From Geosiphon pyriformis (lineage: Eukaryota; Glomeromycota; Glomeromycetes; Archaeosporales; Geosiphonaceae), in NCBI GenBank assembly GCA_016748015.1, contig JAAOMT010000752.1, positions 380,976 through 444,975 of the forward strand: a stretch of 64,000 nucleotides of DNA, written 5' to 3'. Of the stretch, positions 10,100-22,082 are shown piece after piece. The position numbers and the translations under genes were made by a program. The notes beneath the pieces are model-generated. The model saw nothing but the letters and a program-made list of their open reading frames with translations. It did no database searches and had not been told where the DNA came from. Numbering within the stretch: position 1 is the first letter of the stretch; each line of letters opens with the position of its first letter.

Positions 10100-13000
10100 T
10101 TAATAAAATGTAAAACCAAAGAAAGTCAAAGATGACAACATGTATCAGTTAGTATTATAACAGAAAGAATAATAAAAATAACTAAGTATTTTTCTAGATT
10201 AACTATATTACTTGACTTTCTAAACAATTATTCTTTATGTAAAAGACATTATAATTAGATTGTTGTTAAAAAGTCTTTTATTAAACGAATTACTAAATCA
10301 AATGATTCAACTTTTTTAGATTTAGAAAAAACAGAAAAAAAAAACCAAGACTTTTTAATGATAACAAGTTGTTAGAATTAGAAAAAACTTTTTCTGATTT
10401 TGGAGTCCAAGTATTCTTGCCAAATTTAATATATAAAGTTTATATAAAATGAATACAGAAGCTAAAAGATATTAATCAGCAATTATTATCTGAGAATGTA
10501 ATATTAAAGAAGCAATTAGATAAAGTATTTAATAATCAACAAAGTTGTATTAAATCTGTAACAAAAATTGCTAAAAGGGAACAAGGTAATTTGTATAATG
10601 GTATAATAAGTTTGAAAAAAAATCATGAACGTTTTAGTCTAGATAGTCTTTTAGAGCATTGTTCTTTAACATGGCTTGCAAAATAAAATTCAATCATTGT
10701 AAAATTTATTGAAACTCTTATTCATAATGAAAATAAATATTAAAATAAAAGGGAAAAGCTTTTTAAGTGTGCTGTAACAGTTAATGCTATATATAGATTA
10801 AGGTACTTAAAATATGTTTCTGCTATTAATTTAGCCATTTTAGCAATTAAATATTCAATAGCAAGATCGAAAATGGTCATTTATATTGATAATCATATTA
10901 TAAGTTCTGGTTGCTATAAAAAGTTTACTAACTGGTTAAAAAGTTTGGCTATAGAACAGTCAAAGCTTCCCAAAATTTTTTATTTTTAGTCTTTAACAAT
11001 AAACAAAAAGATCAAAAAAATTACTTAGATTATAGATATAATACAGTTATATTCAATATCATTACAAGTTTTGTTGCTTTTAATTATAATCAAATTAATG
11101 ATATTCAAAATATAGATTCTTGATTGTATTTTGAACTTCCCAAAAAGAAATATGAGAAATTATTTTTTTTAACTTCAGATATAATAAATAAAATTCATAA
11201 AAAACTTACTAATTATCTTACTATTATTTTAGAAGAGCTTTGTACAGAGAAAAGTCAAAAAACAAATATGATTGATGAATTAGTACAACATCAAAGCCAA
11301 ATTGGTTTTCTAAAATAATGTTCAGCTTGTTAATTGTTTAACATTAATAATAATAAGCAAGTTTGTTTTGCATGCCATAACAAATTACCAACAATCACTA
11401 AGATAAATTAATTGAATGAATCAGCTGACATTGCTAAAAAACTCATTTCTTATTCTTATACATTTGAAAATACACAATTGTATCTGGAAATTGAGGTTTA
11501 TATGTCGCAATTATATGTTTCTAATCTAATAGCTATAAATTCAAACTCAATTGCCAATATTTGAAAAGTTTTTGAACATATTGAAAAACTATTCAGCATT
11601 AAAAATCGTAGCTGCAGATGAGTTGTAATAACATGTAATAGAGTATCTTATCATCATGCACAAATAATCAAAAAAACTTTCTTTGGCTTATATTGGTTCC
11701 AGATGTTCTTCATAAAAAGATAAATATGCTAAAAGCATTTGTTAAGCTAAATTGGAATATCAATATAAAATATTTTGCACAATGTCAGAGATATTAGAGT
11801 AAAAGTCAACTGCAGTTTTTTAAAAAATGTCTTAATCATTATAAGTTGTAGGATTCAATATGTAATATATAAACATACAATAGCTTCCAAATTAATATGA
11901 CTATATGTTATTTTTAAGGAAAATTTATTTGTTGAAAGTTACTTAAAATGAGCCCAAAATGAAACAAATCCCATGTTTAGGTAAAAATATAAACAAGTCT
12001 TTTTTTATTTACAAGCAATTATTAACTTTTGTATTAGAGTTTGTTTTAATAGATTTTTATTAAAACTTGTGACTAGACAAATGTTTATATTAATTTGGTC
12101 TGCTTAATGCCATTCTATTTACTAATTAATTGAAATTACTAATAAAGAACAATGACTATGTTTGAAGTCTAAAGTTTGCAAGCTGATTCAAAGAAAAATT
12201 GTGATTTCTTGATTTAAACTTTTAAATCAACATTAAAGCCATGATGCAATACTTAAAAAAATTAACAAAATGCTCAAATTGTTGATTTTTTTTACACCTT
12301 TACAATGACATTGGGAAATTGCAATACATAACTGTATCAAATTTAAGAAATTTTGTACTAACTTCTTTAATATTATTAGATATTCTAAAAGTAAAATATA
12401 CAGGTCTTGTCTACATCCTAGCTTTATTGCTGAATTAAATCAATTTCAAGTTCAGATAAGAAAAACAGTTTGTAAATTCAAATGTCTTTAATTATGTTTT
12501 TCATGATATTGGCCATAAATAGATATTAAGCAAAAAAATAAAAAAATCGCATGAATAAAAAAAATAGACTTTCTTAAAGCAAGACAAATTAAAAAAACAT
12601 TATTAGGTATTTGGAAACCAATTCCAGTAATGAATAAAGAAGCAAATCATCAAAAAATATAAATCTGTTAATAAAATCATAACTATTATCTATTATTAAC
12701 TCTTTAATACCCTTTTTAAGTAATTATGTTTTTGAAGCTTATCAAGTTAATCATGTAATAGCCTAATAAATATTTTTCAAGAAATTAGAAATATATTGTA
12801 TTATGTACAGTTTTATTTATATTGAATTGAGTGAATTACTATTTATAATTAGTACTATAATCAGTTAATATACAATGCTTGTATTTTTGAAGATGTTAAC
12901 TATAAACCCAATGTTCATGATACAATTGTTTCTATGATGAATAATGATTTTGATATATACAGTCCAGAAGTTGTGTAAAATATAAATTGTGGTCATTGTG

Positions 13001-13120
13001 ATACTAATGCTTATATTGTTTAATGTAATGTTTGGCAAGATTCTTGTCCAAAGCTACAATGTAAAGATTATGGGTTAGGCTTTTTTGCTAATATATGTTT
13101 TGTGAGATCCTAAACTTCAT
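10100..13120 (+). pseudogene. Decayed zinc-ribbon repeat-family protein, + strand
   Basis: A long broken reading frame opposite to the host element E2. Readable segments are VILKKQLDKVFNNQQSCIKS (coiled-coil like, near 10500), TKIAKREQGNLYNGIISLKK, RFSLDSLLEHCSLTWLA (near 10640) and FIETLIHN, then NHIISSGCYKKFTNWLKSLA (near 10900), and ILEELCTEKSQKTNMIDELV (near 11260). A zinc-ribbon pattern follows near 11320-11390: CSAC then CFACHNKLPTIT. A second Cys cluster, NCGHCDTNAYIV, lies near 12990. It looks like a large multi-copy protein of transposon type, but I do not recognise a catalytic domain. The ends are not visible. It interrupts E2 between RNase H and integrase. Confidence 0.6.
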
Positions 13121-13269
13121 TCAGTTCTATTATTTGAATACACAGTTGAAATATCTACCAGCTGCTAAAAAGAAGACTACTGGATAAGTTCCATAGAGCT
13201 TTTACAACTACTATTGCCAATTTTTGATAGTAATAATTTTCAATACATGGCTCTTTACTACTTTTTTTT

Positions 13270-14560
13270 ATTGACTTTCATTTGCAATATTTTTTACAAG
13301 CTAAAGAATTTGGATTACATACAAAAATCTTATCAGCCATTAAGATTAGATTTAGTGTCAATACTGCCATTGTATTATATATACTCATTTTTAAAACATA
13401 ATATATTGAGTCTAGGTCCAAATCTCTATTTTGTGTGATTATGTTTGGATTATGAAAAGCATTCAACATGGATTTATTTGTCCCAAAAAAGTTGATTTTT
13501 AATCCATCTTTAAAACTATTAATCAAACTTTTGTTTATTAATCTAAATATTGGTCAAATGATGAATATAATTGCTAGTATAGAGTCTTTTTTTAATCATA
13601 AATGCCAAAGTTGGTGTGAAAACATATTTATTAGATATATATCAAAATTTTCATGCTCTGAATTTTATTACTGGTCATATTTTTTTTCCTAAGGAAAGGT
13701 AAATTCGAATTTCATTTCCAGTTCTATTAACAAACTTGTTCTCAGAAGATTTTATTGGGCTATTATTTTCACTTATAGGTCTGTTAATTTCTTCTTTCAA
13801 TATAAAAAAAAAGTAATTTTATTAGCCAAAGTTTGATTCAGAGTAACTTTATCGATACTTGTAACAACAGTTTTCAAAGCACTACCAATTTCTAAAGCAC
13901 TACCAGTCTCCAAAACCCCAAAAGCAGCAATACTGTACTATATATTAACTATTATTAAAACTCTCATAATACTCATAAACAACAAGCCAAATATAATAGT
14001 TTTGTTATTGTCTTCTAATGGTGATAGTAACTTATAAAAAAGAGTAATTGAATGTTGTAATATTTCAGAATTTTGTTTAGTGTTCTACAATTGTTTCCAG
14101 AAACTTCTCTAATTTTTTTTACTATTATAAAAAGAATAATTTCTATTGACAAAAAATTGAAAAATCTCTCTGACTGTAATAGATCTGTATATATGTTGTA
14201 CAGGATAGTTTTTTTTTGTTTTCTTGTACTACTCTGAGTAAGTTTGTTGAATTTTTTTAATTTCGATAATAAATTTTGTTGTAATGTACAAAATATTGTT
14301 TTGATTGGTATTGTAATTACTATTTGTCAATTAGAGACCAGTTTTCTGGTATAATAAAAGTTTTTAAGTAGTTTTTAATGTGTTTGTAATTTCAAGAATC
14401 TATTGTTTATTAATTGTTTTGTTGTTATTAAGTTGTTGGGTTGTTGGTATAAGTTCTAATCTTGTTTCATTCTAGAAAGATTATCAATATTTGTGTATAA
14501 TTTTCTTGGTTTGTAATATACAATATATTTGTAATTGGCTAATAAATTAGTCTATCAAAA
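13270..14560 (-). other. E2 interior between RNase H and nested gene
   Basis: Ambiguous. The - strand gives fairly continuous frames, for example RDLDLDSIYYVLK (about 13400) and KLLSPLEDNNKTIIFGLL (about 14000), which may be linker sequence of the E2 polyprotein. The + strand has two 74-codon frames (13214-13438, 13468-13692) that are more likely chance. No recognised domain. Confidence 0.35.
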
Positions 14561-16654
14561 TTACTTTGCATTAAGTTCTGAACTTTTTTTATTGAGTCAT
14601 TTAAGTCCAATATTGTCAGTAATAATATTAAATTAAGATCTATTATGAAAATATTGTTAAAAGTATTTAAGAGTCTAAATAACAGCTACTGTTTTTAATT
14701 TAGTTAAGCTATATTTGAGTTCTGTTGGCTTAAGTGTTCTACTGGCATAAACAATTACTTGCTTATTGTTATTGTTATCTAATTGTAATAGAATGGCATC
14801 AAAAACTGTGTGTGAAGTATTAGTAGTTAACTGAAACCTTTTACTAAAATTTGGATAAACAAAAATTAGAATTGCAGTGAGTTTTTTCTTAAAAGTATCA
14901 AATATTTGTTGTTAAGTTTGTGTCTATTAATGTTTTAGATTCTTGTTGGTCAGATAATTGAGTGATTTGGTAATTTTAGAAAATTTTTTTATGAATTTTT
15001 GATAATAAAAGACTAATTTTACAAATTATCTTAGTTCTGTAATCTTATGAAAAATTTAGAAGTTTTTAATAGCATTAATTGTTTCTAAATTGGGTTAAAT
15101 TCTTTGTTTGTTAACAATATGTTCCAGAAAGATTAAACTTGTTTTTTTAAAGTAATATTTCTCAATATTTAGTTTCAATTCTGCTTTTTGTAATTGTTAA
15201 AATATTTTTTACAAGTAGATTAGATGAACTTCAAAACTTGAAAAGTATATATTAATGTTATCAAAATAAACAATTATTAATTGTTATAAAAGTTTTTTGT
15301 AAACAATATCTATGAGTCTTTGAAATATTGCTGATATATTGCACAATTCAAACAGCATTATATTAAACTTATAATTTCTTTCTTGTATGATAAATGCTGT
15401 TTTGAAACAGTTTTTAAGATCTATTTTAACTTGTCAGTATTTACTTTCTAAGTCTAAAATTAAAAAAACTTGGCTTTTTTAAGAGCATTTAGCATATTGT
15501 CAATTCTTGAAAAAAAATAAACATTTTTAATTGTCATGCTGTTGAGTTAATAATAATTTATACAAAATTTAATCTTATCATTTTTTTTTGACAAAAACTA
15601 TTGATAAGACCCAAAGACTTTTTAATAGTTAGATAAAACTATTATTAAACATCTATTGTACTTTTTTTTTAATAAATTGGTCTCTGGTTAGTAAAACTGA
15701 ATAGATTTGTTAGCATTTTGGTGGAGTATTTTTTGTATGAATTTAATGTTACACAATATTAATTTTTCTGAGATCATTGTTGTCTTTAGCAAATATATTA
15801 ATATATCTAACAATTAATTGTTCTAATTGTCTTTGTTATTGAGCTTTTAAGAGATTTATGTTGATTTAAAAAAGTTTTTTTTTAATAATGTGGTAGTTTT
15901 TGGTACTAAAAATGATGTTTGAATTTGGGAATAATGTATCTCTTATGATTTCAATAAAATTAGAAACAATTTAAGAAGTTTTATTTTAAAAAATATTGCT
16001 ATATATGATTTCACTTTCTAATTTATTTAATACAATAATAAAAATTGTAGAAAGTAACTCAGAATTTCTTTATTTTTTTGGAATATAAATGTTTGAAATT
16101 GAAATTTTATGCTTTAAATAGATTTGTTTATTTGATTTAAAGATTTGTTAAGTGGTAATGAGTTTTGAACAAGTGTAAATTTTATAATGTTTTTTAAAGA
16201 GTAATATGATAATTAATTGGATAAGTTAAAGAATCTGATAAGATTTATTCTGTGTATTGAAAGCTATATTTATTGAATCTGTAAATTATTTTTTTAAACC
16301 AAAACTTTGAATTTTTTTATTACTTTTGCCTAATTGTTTTTTTTGATTAATTAATTGTAAATCGAAAATATTAATTAAGAGTAGATATATTGCTTATACA
16401 ATTTTTTTAGCATATTTAATTTTGAATAGTTTTTTAGTTTTATTTTGTAATATAATTATAATATTTTTTGTATATTCTGTATTAATAATTTCTCCTTAAA
16501 TATTAATTCTTTTGTTTGTTAATAATAATTGAAAAGCAATTTAAATTATCATTTTTGGTGAAATTTAAAGAGCAATTTTTAGATTAATTTTTGTTAGAAA
16601 CTTGAATTGAAGGACTAAAGTGTTTTTACCAAGATATTATAAATCATATCCTGT
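14560..16654 (-). pseudogene. E2 reverse transcriptase and RNase H
   Basis: The catalytic box reads VYFDNINIYFSSFE on the - strand (15271-15251 for VYFDNIN); Ty3/gypsy RT has Y-x-D-D here, so the second Asp is now Asn through G-to-A. Downstream, KAELKLNIEKYYFKKTSLIF then LEHIVNKQ is the RT connection. Further left are broken RNase H segments up to about 14600. Upstream RT fingers and palm run to about 16600. Several stops and frameshifts are present. Solo LTR C separates it from the protease. Confidence 0.8.
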
Positions 16655-17375
16655 TGTTATAGATGATTATTTGAAGTGTTGGTACAAATAACAAACTTAT
16701 AACTTAGTATTTAATAGCTTATTGATATTAGTAATAATTAAAGATTTTGGTAGAGTTTTTTGTATAATGAACAGAGATTTAGTGGTTGTTTTAATATCCT
16801 CTCAGAAGTGTATTCTGTAAATTTCTTTCTTAGCTTAATAGTCAGTTTTTTTGGTAAGCTATTTTTAAATTTTAAGTTTTTATTCTTATTCCTAGGTCTT
16901 TTACCAGTCTTTTTTGACATTAATAACTTCATGCATTAATCTTTTAATTAGTTAGTCAACAAGAAAAAAATAAAATAAAAATAAAAATAAAAAATAAAAA
17001 ATTAATATTTTGTTAATAGCCATAATTAAAAGCTATTGTTCTAATGTAGTTAAGTATCAGATTTTTTATTAATATAAAGTATTAATAGTGGCTAAAGTAA
17101 TTAATATTCTTAATTAAGTAATAATAACATAAATTTGATAATAATAAATAATTTTATTAATATAGAAATGATTTTACTTCAAATTATAACAAACAATCTT
17201 TTGAAGAAAAGGTATTATTCTAAATTAATTGAATTCTCTAAGAATTACTTTTTCTGCTTTTAATACTCTTGCTATATATATATAATTTATGTTATATAAT
17301 TTTACTATATATATATAATTTATGTTATATAAAATTCTTTGGATTCCTTTAATTTCTAAATTTTTATGAATAATA
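16655..17375 (-). repeat. Solo LTR C
   Basis: Same family and direction as LTRs A and B but 721 bp: it lacks the block of aatttctggaatcctgca-type units near the end. Starts tgttatagatgattattt and ends tatgaataata, where CA has become TA. Flanks are ctgt (16651-16654) and ctgc (17376-17379), a 4-bp target duplication with one C-to-T change. There is no internal region, so it arose by LTR-LTR recombination or is a short subfamily. Hairpin at 17067-17087. Confidence 0.85.
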
Positions 17376-18949
17376 CTGCATTAATTTTATGAGCTTTTTT
17401 GGACTTGATTTTTTAACCATTATTGTCAAAGTATTTAAGTTGTAGAGCTAATTAATTCTTAAACAAGTAAATTAGTGTGATTGGCAGTTTTTTTTTTGCT
17501 TTAAATTCTTCAAATTCAATTTCTCCTGGTTATTTTTGCTGGACAAAAGAATACTAAAAGCATAGCATTCTAAATACTATTGATTATTACAAGACATAAT
17601 GTATTTTTTATATAATTGATATTTATTTGCTCTAATTATTGAACTTAAGCTTTTTTGGTCAAATATATGTGGCTTGTAATTTGGTAATATGTTTATACTT
17701 TATTTTTATAGTTAAATTTAGCTAATTTTATAGTGTATTTAATGTACTTTGCTTCTTTTATTTGATGAACATCTTTTTAGATGGCTCTATTGATTAAGAT
17801 TATTGTAAAATTATAGATTATTTTGATATTATATGAATAATAATAAAGTTTATTAAAAATGTTGCTATATGCTACATTAAAAAAAATTCTTTTATAAACT
17901 TTTTTTGATATTTAAAAAGCATATTAGCAGATTTGATTATATACTTTTCTCTTATTACAACATTAATTCAATTGCATTTTTCTGGTAATAATTTTTTACA
18001 AGTAAGACAAAGAATCTTGTCCTATTTTTTACTTCATTTGAGATATTTAAATTATTTTTAATAGTAAGTTTTGCAGTAATAGCAAATATATATCTTATAT
18101 TTTTCTTCTAAAAATATGCAAGCCCCTATTAATAAAAACTTTTTATTGTAGTAATTATATTTGAGTAAAATATATTATAGTTGTTTTTATGATTTTGGTT
18201 TAGAATAGTGGGTAATATTTTATCTTTTAGTCTTTTTAAGAATTTTTTGTTCAGTTTTTTCAGTTTAATTGAATGTTGATCTAAGAATTATATAGGTTTT
18301 AGTGATTAGCATTTTTTTTTTCTTTAAATTTGAATACAGAGGCTTTTTCTGATTGTTTGTTAAAAGTACTACAAGTAGCAAGTACTTTAATGTATTGTTT
18401 TTAGTATAAAATTTTAAGTTTTTGAGTTTTTCAATCTAAATTCATATTGGCTTTAAGAAGTCAATTGTTTTTAACAAGAGTTTAGTACTGTAGTGCATTC
18501 ATAATAAAAACTTTAATTGGAATAATAATTCTATTAATGGTAAATAAAAATTTGTTAATTTCTTTTATTGAGATCTTTTTTATGTTATTAGCTATAACAA
18601 TAACTGTTTAAACAGATCTATTGACATTTTATTGTAGTTGTTGTATCAACTAAAATATAATAATACTTTTAATAAATTTACTATTTAAAATTAATTGAAT
18701 TGGTTTTTTTTCAACTTTGGCTTCAGTATATATAGCTGTGATTGCTTTTTGTTTAATAATAGCTGTATTGCTAAGTAAAAATAATAATTTGTTGGCTTTA
18801 AATTCGAATGGAAAGATATTAAACAGGTTAGTATTTTGGACAATTTTGGCTAATAGAATAATATTACTAAAAGAGTTTTGTTTTGTTGCTATAACTTTAT
18901 TTTTAAAAAGTACAGTTTGTTGAAAATCCAATTTTTGTGGCATTATAAG
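17376..18949 (-). pseudogene. E2 protease region of the polyprotein
   Basis: An open - strand segment 18943-18650 (97 codons) starts MPQKLDFQQT and ends in LILNSKFIKSIIIF. The retropepsin active-site motif of this family is D-S-G; here it reads N-S-K, both changes being G-to-A on the coding strand. Further left, with frameshifts, are the flap and C-terminal parts. The homologous block in E1 lies near 23400-23760. The segment from about 17900 to 17376 is poorly readable. The enzyme cannot be active. Confidence 0.8.
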
Positions 18950-18959
18950 ATAGCTGAGT

Positions 18960-20440
18960 TGTGTATAATAATGTGTTGGTCTTTGTTAAACTGAGTTTTA
19001 GAGAACCAATTAATTATTAGGATTGAATCTGTTGTTGTTTGTTGTAAATTAGTTTTGAAATACTAATTGGTTTTATTAAACTAATTTTTGAGCAGATACT
19101 TAATATTTTTGTGTATGTAATGATTAATATTGTTGTTGTATTGATTGTAAAGCAGACTAATAATAGTTGGTTTGATATTGGAGTCTGAATAGATAATATA
19201 ATGATAGTAAAAATTAGTAATAAAATAGTTATGATTGGAAATAATGTTAATTATTTCTTAATTGTTAGTCTTTTTGTATTTTTTGGCAATTTTATTTCCA
19301 GTGTTCTAGAATTCTACAATAGTAACAGCTTTGAGATTAGTTGTTTAATAATGATAGGTAGTTATTTTAATTGCATTTTTGGAATAGTTAATATCTTTGT
19401 TGTTGCTGTTATTATTGGTTAATAAAATAATTTTCTATATTTTTGATAAGTTGATTGATTTTTTTTCCAGCTGTTAAACTGGTTTTGCCAATTGCAAAAT
19501 TGACAAGTTTGGTGTAATTTGCTTTTTCTATTGCCATTTTGTAGTTTTTTACATATTGAATGACTGTAGTTAAGTTTGTTAAAACATAAAAATAAACTTT
19601 TTTTATTAATTTATCTTTTAATCCGACTATAAATTGGTTCAAATTTGAGCATCAGAGTAATACTTGTTCATTTCTAATTGTCAAATTTGTTGGAAAAGTT
19701 AGTTAAACTTCTTAAGATAGGTCATGATAGATTTAAAAAGTTTTTGTTTGATGTTTTAAAATCGGTTTTAGAGAGTAATAGATATATTATTGTTGGAAAA
19801 TTGTTTTAGGAAAGCATCTTTAAATACTTATTAGGTTTCAAAGAATGCATCTAAGTTTTTAAATCATTTGTCTGCAATTTCTTGAAAAAAATAAGAAATA
19901 GTTTTTAACATTCTTGTTATGTTCTATCTATTCATATCTTCAGCTTTTTGGACTTTGTTAAGTCATTTTTATGGGATATTTTCCAGTAAATTCAGTGATT
20001 TTTGCAATATAAATGGTTGTCATTTTTTTTGTATTTTTGTTTTCAGTAATTTTTTTTTTTATAGATTTAGAAACATCTTCATCAATATTGAAGTAATTAC
20101 TCTGGTTTTTTGCTAAGAAATCAAAAAAATTGGTGCTAGTAAATATTAATTCTGGCTGTTAAGTAGGGCTTTTTGGTAAGATAAAATCTTCAGGTTTTAA
20201 AAACCAAATAAGAGATAAATTGAGTGTTTGTGGTTGAGCAAGTAAAATTAAAAATGGAGTGATAAAGAGTAATAATTTGACACTGGTTTTTGTTCAAATG
20301 TTTGCAAATGTTTGGCAGTTATTCTTGGTGTGTTGTGGGTTGTTCTTGGGTTTTTTTTTGTCTTTGTTTTTTTTTGTTGTTATTCTTAAGCTCTGATTCT
20401 ATGTCCAAAGAAAATTTGGATTGTACTGGATATTTTTCTT
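18960..20440 (-). pseudogene. E2 gag with CCHC zinc knuckle
   Basis: On the - strand, KITEFTGKYPIKMT (about 20000) and an open piece at 19642-19412 (FIVGLKDKLIKKVYF then MAIEKANYTKLVNFAIG) read as retrotransposon gag capsid. At 19327-19286 the nucleocapsid knuckle reads CYYCRILEHWK*NC, a perfect C-x2-C-x4-H-x4-C spacing with one internal stop. Between these are frameshifts. Start uncertain; the PBS lies 320 bp upstream of the left-out N-terminus. Confidence 0.8.
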
Positions 20441-20759
20441 CACAATATTAAATGATATTAAAGTTGAGTTCTTGAAAGTAAGTGTTGAATGTTTCACTGT
20501 TAAAGTGTTCAGTTCTTAAGTAAGAATAGTGTAATAGATTTTTGTAGAGGTTGTTTCTAATTTTTGAAATATTTTAATTTCCAAAAAGATAATTATTGAT
20601 GCAGTTTTCGATGTATTGATATAATAATTTCTTAAAAACTTCAATTCCGTCTTGAATGTTGAATCTTTGCTTGCAGTAAATGTAAATCGACTGATAATAC
20701 TCTAGAGTTGTTGTGTTAGTTGTGGTTGCCACTTTGAAGTTGTTATTGCTGTGTTATTT

Positions 20760-20777
20760 CCATGAGAAATCACCAAA
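20760..20777 (-). other. Primer-binding site of element E2
   Basis: On the - strand tttggtgatttctcatgg follows directly on the LTR end (gtaata). The core TTTGGTG is shared with the sites at 3011 and 8169, but the next bases differ, which could mean another tRNA. It supports transcription from right to left, the same direction as gag and pol. Confidence 0.65.
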
Positions 20778-21761
20778 TATTACTGAAGGTTTTTGGTCTC
20801 TTTTCTTGCATTTTGTTAATATTTGTTTACTGTTAATTCACAATTATTGAAAGCTAGTAAACCTCCAATAACTGAATTTATTTTCAAATTATCTCCTATA
20901 ATTCGAACTGCTGGGCTTATAAGTAGAATGGCCAATTTTGTGCCAGTTACTTTGTGTAGTTATATTGTAGTAAATGTTAACTCTTTCTCAGGAATTGCTT
21001 GTTTGAAAGCTCACTAAAATGTGTAGTTACTTTGCTGTGAAAGTCAACTCTTCTACAGGAATCTTGTTTGTAGGCTATTTTAATAATTATAGTAAGAAAA
21101 AAAATAAAAAAATAAAAGAAATATAAAGAAATATGATTTTGTTAGGAGAATCGTTTTCTGGTCCAGGCCTGGAGTTACTAATGGTCTACTAAAATTGGTA
21201 ACTAATTAATTTCAAACCATTAGTTGGGTTTTGGGAATGTCAAATGTAATTATTTCAAGAATTGGCTTTCGAAATGTATTTTTATTTTGAATTTGTATTA
21301 ATAAAGATAAATCTAAAGTCAAATACCTATAGGAAGATATTTCTAAAGAAGATAAGATACATTTTCTTGAAAAAAGAAGCTTTTTTTATACAACTTGTTG
21401 TAGTACTAGTCTATGAACTTGAACTATTCTTTTTGCTATAATTTTGACAAACTAAAGATACATTTCGACAAACTACAAATTATTTTGACAAACTATTAAC
21501 TATTTTAGTGAATTATCTATTATTTCGGTGAATTTCTGCAAATTTCGGCGAATTCTTGAATATTATATAGTTCGGGATATTGTGTTATTTGATCATCCTA
21601 ATTTCTATTGTACAAATTGGGTTATTAATAAAATAGTGATATTTGATAATTTAATTAAGTAATAAGTGATAATTAAAACAATATTAATATATGCTAATTA
21701 ATGATAGAAATTATAAGAGTAATTTCATGCTAATTTAATGAGTAAAATTCTACTGGTAACA
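20778..21761 (-). repeat. 5' LTR of element E2
   Basis: Direct repeat of 3572-4546. Starts tattactgaagg, ends ctactggtaaca. Right flank acag. It should hold the element promoter. It contains a perfect 12-bp palindrome at 21162-21173 and sub-repeats of gacaaact/ggtgaa near 21440-21560. Confidence 0.88.
21162..21173. repeat. 12-bp palindrome in E2 LTR
   Basis: tccaggcctgga is a perfect palindrome. In the other LTR (3944-3955) it reads tccaggtctgga, one C-to-T change. It is GC-rich in a very AT-rich context, so it may be a protein-binding site or part of the LTR promoter. Confidence 0.5.
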
Positions 21762-22082
21762 ACAGTCTAAAACTTTAAAGACTTTTAGAAACTTTTATTT
21801 TTGAACTCTAACTAAAATCTCTGAATTAAATTATTAGAAAAATATAGAATTCTATTCGAAAATTTTATTTTTGCAATTAATACTACACTTTGAAATATTA
21901 TTACTTGAGAACAATAACTATTATAATTATTAGCTAACAACCACTTTTTTAAGAAGAATATCTTTATTCCAACCTCTTATAGCAACCAACAAAAAAAATA
22001 ATTAGCATTAAGCACAATTAAACAATAAAACATATCTTTGCTTATTTTTTTTGCACCAATAAACTAACAACTTTTTATTATT

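Larger units (their letters stand above)
3572..21761 (-). mobile_element. Ty3/gypsy element E2 with nested insertions
   Basis: Bounded by two same-direction LTRs (3572-4546 and 20778-21761). In - strand order it reads 5' LTR, PBS (20777-20760), gag with a CCHC knuckle, protease, RT/RNase H, integrase and 3' LTR, which is the Ty3/gypsy order. Insertions are an LTR element (5918-9131), a solo LTR (16655-17375) and a + strand zinc-ribbon gene (about 10.1-13.1 kb). Without them it would be roughly 11 kb. All frames are interrupted by stops and frameshifts but motifs are much easier to read than in E1, so E2 is younger. The flanks are atag on the left and acag on the right. Confidence 0.85.

Noticed and set aside
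18717-18923. + strand hydrophobic frame, possible membrane protein
   Set aside because: Antisense of the E2 protease frame, which has a recognisable motif.
20823-21017. 64-codon + strand frame in the E2 LTR
   Set aside because: It lies in an LTR, is broken in the partner LTR, and runs against the element's direction.
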